DNA from: Streptacidiphilus jiangxiensis
Lineage (GTDB): Bacteria; Actinomycetota; Actinomycetes; Streptomycetales; Streptomycetaceae
Assembly (NCBI RefSeq): GCF_900109465.1
Contig: NZ_FOAZ01000023.1
Coordinates: 62,001 to 126,000 of the forward strand
Reading direction: 5' to 3'
Length of the DNA stretch: 64,000 nucleotides
Part shown: piece by piece, positions 63,046 through 64,000 of the stretch
How positions within the stretch are numbered: position 1 is the stretch's first letter
Layout: each line of letters begins with the position of its first letter
Notes under the pieces: model-generated
What the model was told of the DNA's origin: nothing
The model's input: only the letters and a program-made list of their open reading frames with translations
The model's database searches: none
Program-made: the position numbers and the translations under genes

Positions 63046-63064
63046 AAGTTTCTGAATGAAACTT
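63046..63064. promoter_or_regulatory. Operator palindrome upstream of the DHA2 exporter
   Basis: AAGTTTC-TGAAT-GAAACTT, perfect 7-bp arms, in an AT-rich stretch (63030-63085) of an otherwise GC-rich window. A site for a MarR- or TetR-type repressor is likely. Confidence 0.6.
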
Positions 63065-63124
63065 TAGGCAAGAAAGGTTTAGGAAGTCAACCTCTTGTGG
63101 GTCGCCGCCCCCTACTCTGTTGCG

Positions 63125-63994
63125 ATGACGACTCGACCGTTCGACCTGCGGGCCGCGCGCGCCATGCGCGACGGCCTCGACCCGTACTACGCGGCCATCG
63201 TGTTCAGCCCGGCCGCGGTGGGTGTCTTCGGCTCACTCGGACTCGACGCCTGGAGTGCGTACTTCGCCGGGCGCGCGGCGCCGCTCGGTGCGGCGTCCGA
63301 GGGTCTGGTGGAGGCGGTCTTCTTCCATTTCGAGCCGAGCATGGTCGCCACCAACACGGCGAAGGTGCGCGCGGCAGGCACGCCGGAGGAGCTTCTCGCG
63401 CTCCGGCTCGAGGCCGCGGACGCGGCCCTGCGCGACGCACTCGGTGCGGAGGCGCTCGACTCCGCCGAGATGGCCGAGGCCGCGGAGCTCGCGGCGGTCG
63501 CCGCGGCCGCGTGCACGTCGGCCGGCCGCCCGCTGGGCGCGGCGAACGCGGCGCTGCCGTTGCCGGAGGCGCCGCACCTGAAGCTCTGGCAGACGGTCAC
63601 CACGCTGCGCGAGTGGCGCGGCGACGGCCACAACACCGCGCTGCTGGCCTCCGGCCTGGACGCGGTCGAGGTCCTGGTCAACGCGGTCGCCGCGGGCCGC
63701 GAGCGCCGCTCCTCCATCCAGCCGCGCCGCGGCTGGTCCGACGCCGAGTGGGAGGCCGCGGAGCAGCGCCTCCACGACCGCCACCTCCTCACCGAGGAGG
63801 GCGGCCTCACGCTGCGCGGCCGCGAGCTCCGCGAGGAGATCGAGGATCTGACGGACCGCCTCTCGCTCGCCCCCTGGCAGGCGCTCGGCCGCGAGGGCAC
63901 CCACCGCCTCCACGAGCTGGCCCGCCCCTGGAGCACGGTCATCGCGGAGCGCTTCCTCGGCAAGTACCGCCCGGAGCCGTACCCCTCGGCCTGA
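63125..63994 (+). CDS. SCO6745-family protein
   Basis: 289 residues of the actinobacterial SCO6745 family. It begins DLRAARAMRDGLDPYYAAIVFSP, includes GLDAWSAYFAGRAAPLGAASEGLVEAVFFHFEPSMV near 41-76, and ends with a winged-helix-like region (GWSDAEWEAAEQRLHDRHLLTEEGGLTLRGRELREEIEDLTDRL near 208-250). The C-terminal portion resembles a helix-turn-helix, and the N-terminal part is an all-helical domain of unknown role. The ATG at 63125 is preferred to one 30 bases earlier because similarity begins here. It is divergent from the drug exporter, so a regulatory link is possible but unproven. Confidence 0.85.
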   Translation: MTTRPFDLRAARAMRDGLDPYYAAIVFSPAAVGVFGSLGLDAWSAYFAGRAAPLGAASEGLVEAVFFHFEPSMVATNTAKVRAAGTPEELLALRLEAADAALRDALGAEALDSAEMAEAAELAAVAAAACTSAGRPLGAANAALPLPEAPHLKLWQTVTTLREWRGDGHNTALLASGLDAVEVLVNAVAAGRERRSSIQPRRGWSDAEWEAAEQRLHDRHLLTEEGGLTLRGRELREEIEDLTDRLSLAPWQALGREGTHRLHELARPWSTVIAERFLGKYRPEPYPSA

Positions 63995-64000
63995 GCCGAT

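Overview
The window is high-GC actinobacterial DNA, most likely from a member of the Streptomycetaceae (Streptomyces, Kitasatospora or Streptacidiphilus). The grounds are the extreme G/C bias at third codon positions, frequent GTG starts, an SCO6745-family gene, a CYTH-CHAD protein, an ECF42-type sigma factor paired with a DGPF protein, Tat- and Sec-exported enzymes, and a dispersed inverted-repeat element that I associate with streptomycete intergenic regions. It reads as ordinary chromosomal metabolic and housekeeping DNA. I see no rRNA or tRNA gene, transposase, phage gene, CRISPR array or biosynthetic megasynthase.

Layout. 1-4.2 kb: a partial methyltransferase, a flavin/F420 oxidoreductase, and a secreted sialidase-like protein preceded by a DasR-like palindrome. 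4.3-8.4 kb: an Lrp/AsnC regulator divergent from a homogentisate (tyrosine) catabolism operon, hmgA - unknown gene - fahA. 8.6-14.2 kb: a DUF1254 protein, a membrane protein, lactate 2-monooxygenase, an AraC-type regulator, a VOC protein and a radical-SAM protein with an unusual cysteine spacing. 14.2-19.1 kb: a Pth2-like hydrolase, an MFS exporter, an acyl-CoA ligase, an acetyltransferase and an SCP2 protein. 19.1-26.7 kb: a lipid module (MaoC hydratase, high-molecular-weight FabG, divergent FadA2-like thiolase, FadD-like ligase, cholesterol-oxidase-like GMC flavoprotein) whose core matches the mycobacterial htdX-fabG4-fadA2 order.

26.6-44 kb: an RluA pseudouridine synthase, a Tat-exported purple-acid-phosphatase-like enzyme, a pentapeptide-repeat protein, a secreted PHB-depolymerase-type esterase, a 57-residue small gene, CYTH-CHAD, MarR/YceI, an orphan PemK/MazF-like protein, an epoxide hydrolase, a FadR-type regulator divergent from an amidohydrolase, DUF1152, a 340-bp G-rich tandem array, a GH18-like secreted protein, a Pr6Pr membrane protein and a two-component system. 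44-64 kb: pgi, a divergent SDR/thioesterase pair, ECF sigma plus DGPF protein, a Uma2 nuclease gene interrupted by a stop codon, two small genes, tex with a Gly/Gln-rich tail, a GH13 glucosidase, a tautomerase divergent from a TetR regulator, sbcDC, a stand-alone domain resembling the N-terminus of cyclic-di-GMP enzymes, a drug exporter and an SCO6745-family gene.

Recurring design. Divergent regulator/target pairs carry clear inverted repeats between them (21.4, 34.5, 37.5, 46.7 and 56.0 kb). Several genes have a -10-like hexamer six or seven bases before the start codon and no Shine-Dalgarno sequence, as expected for leaderless mRNAs. I found no convincing wholly new multi-gene system. The items most worth a second look are the unknown gene inside the homogentisate operon, the CX8CX2C radical-SAM protein, the G-rich tandem array, the three-copy palindromic element and the stop-interrupted Uma2 gene.
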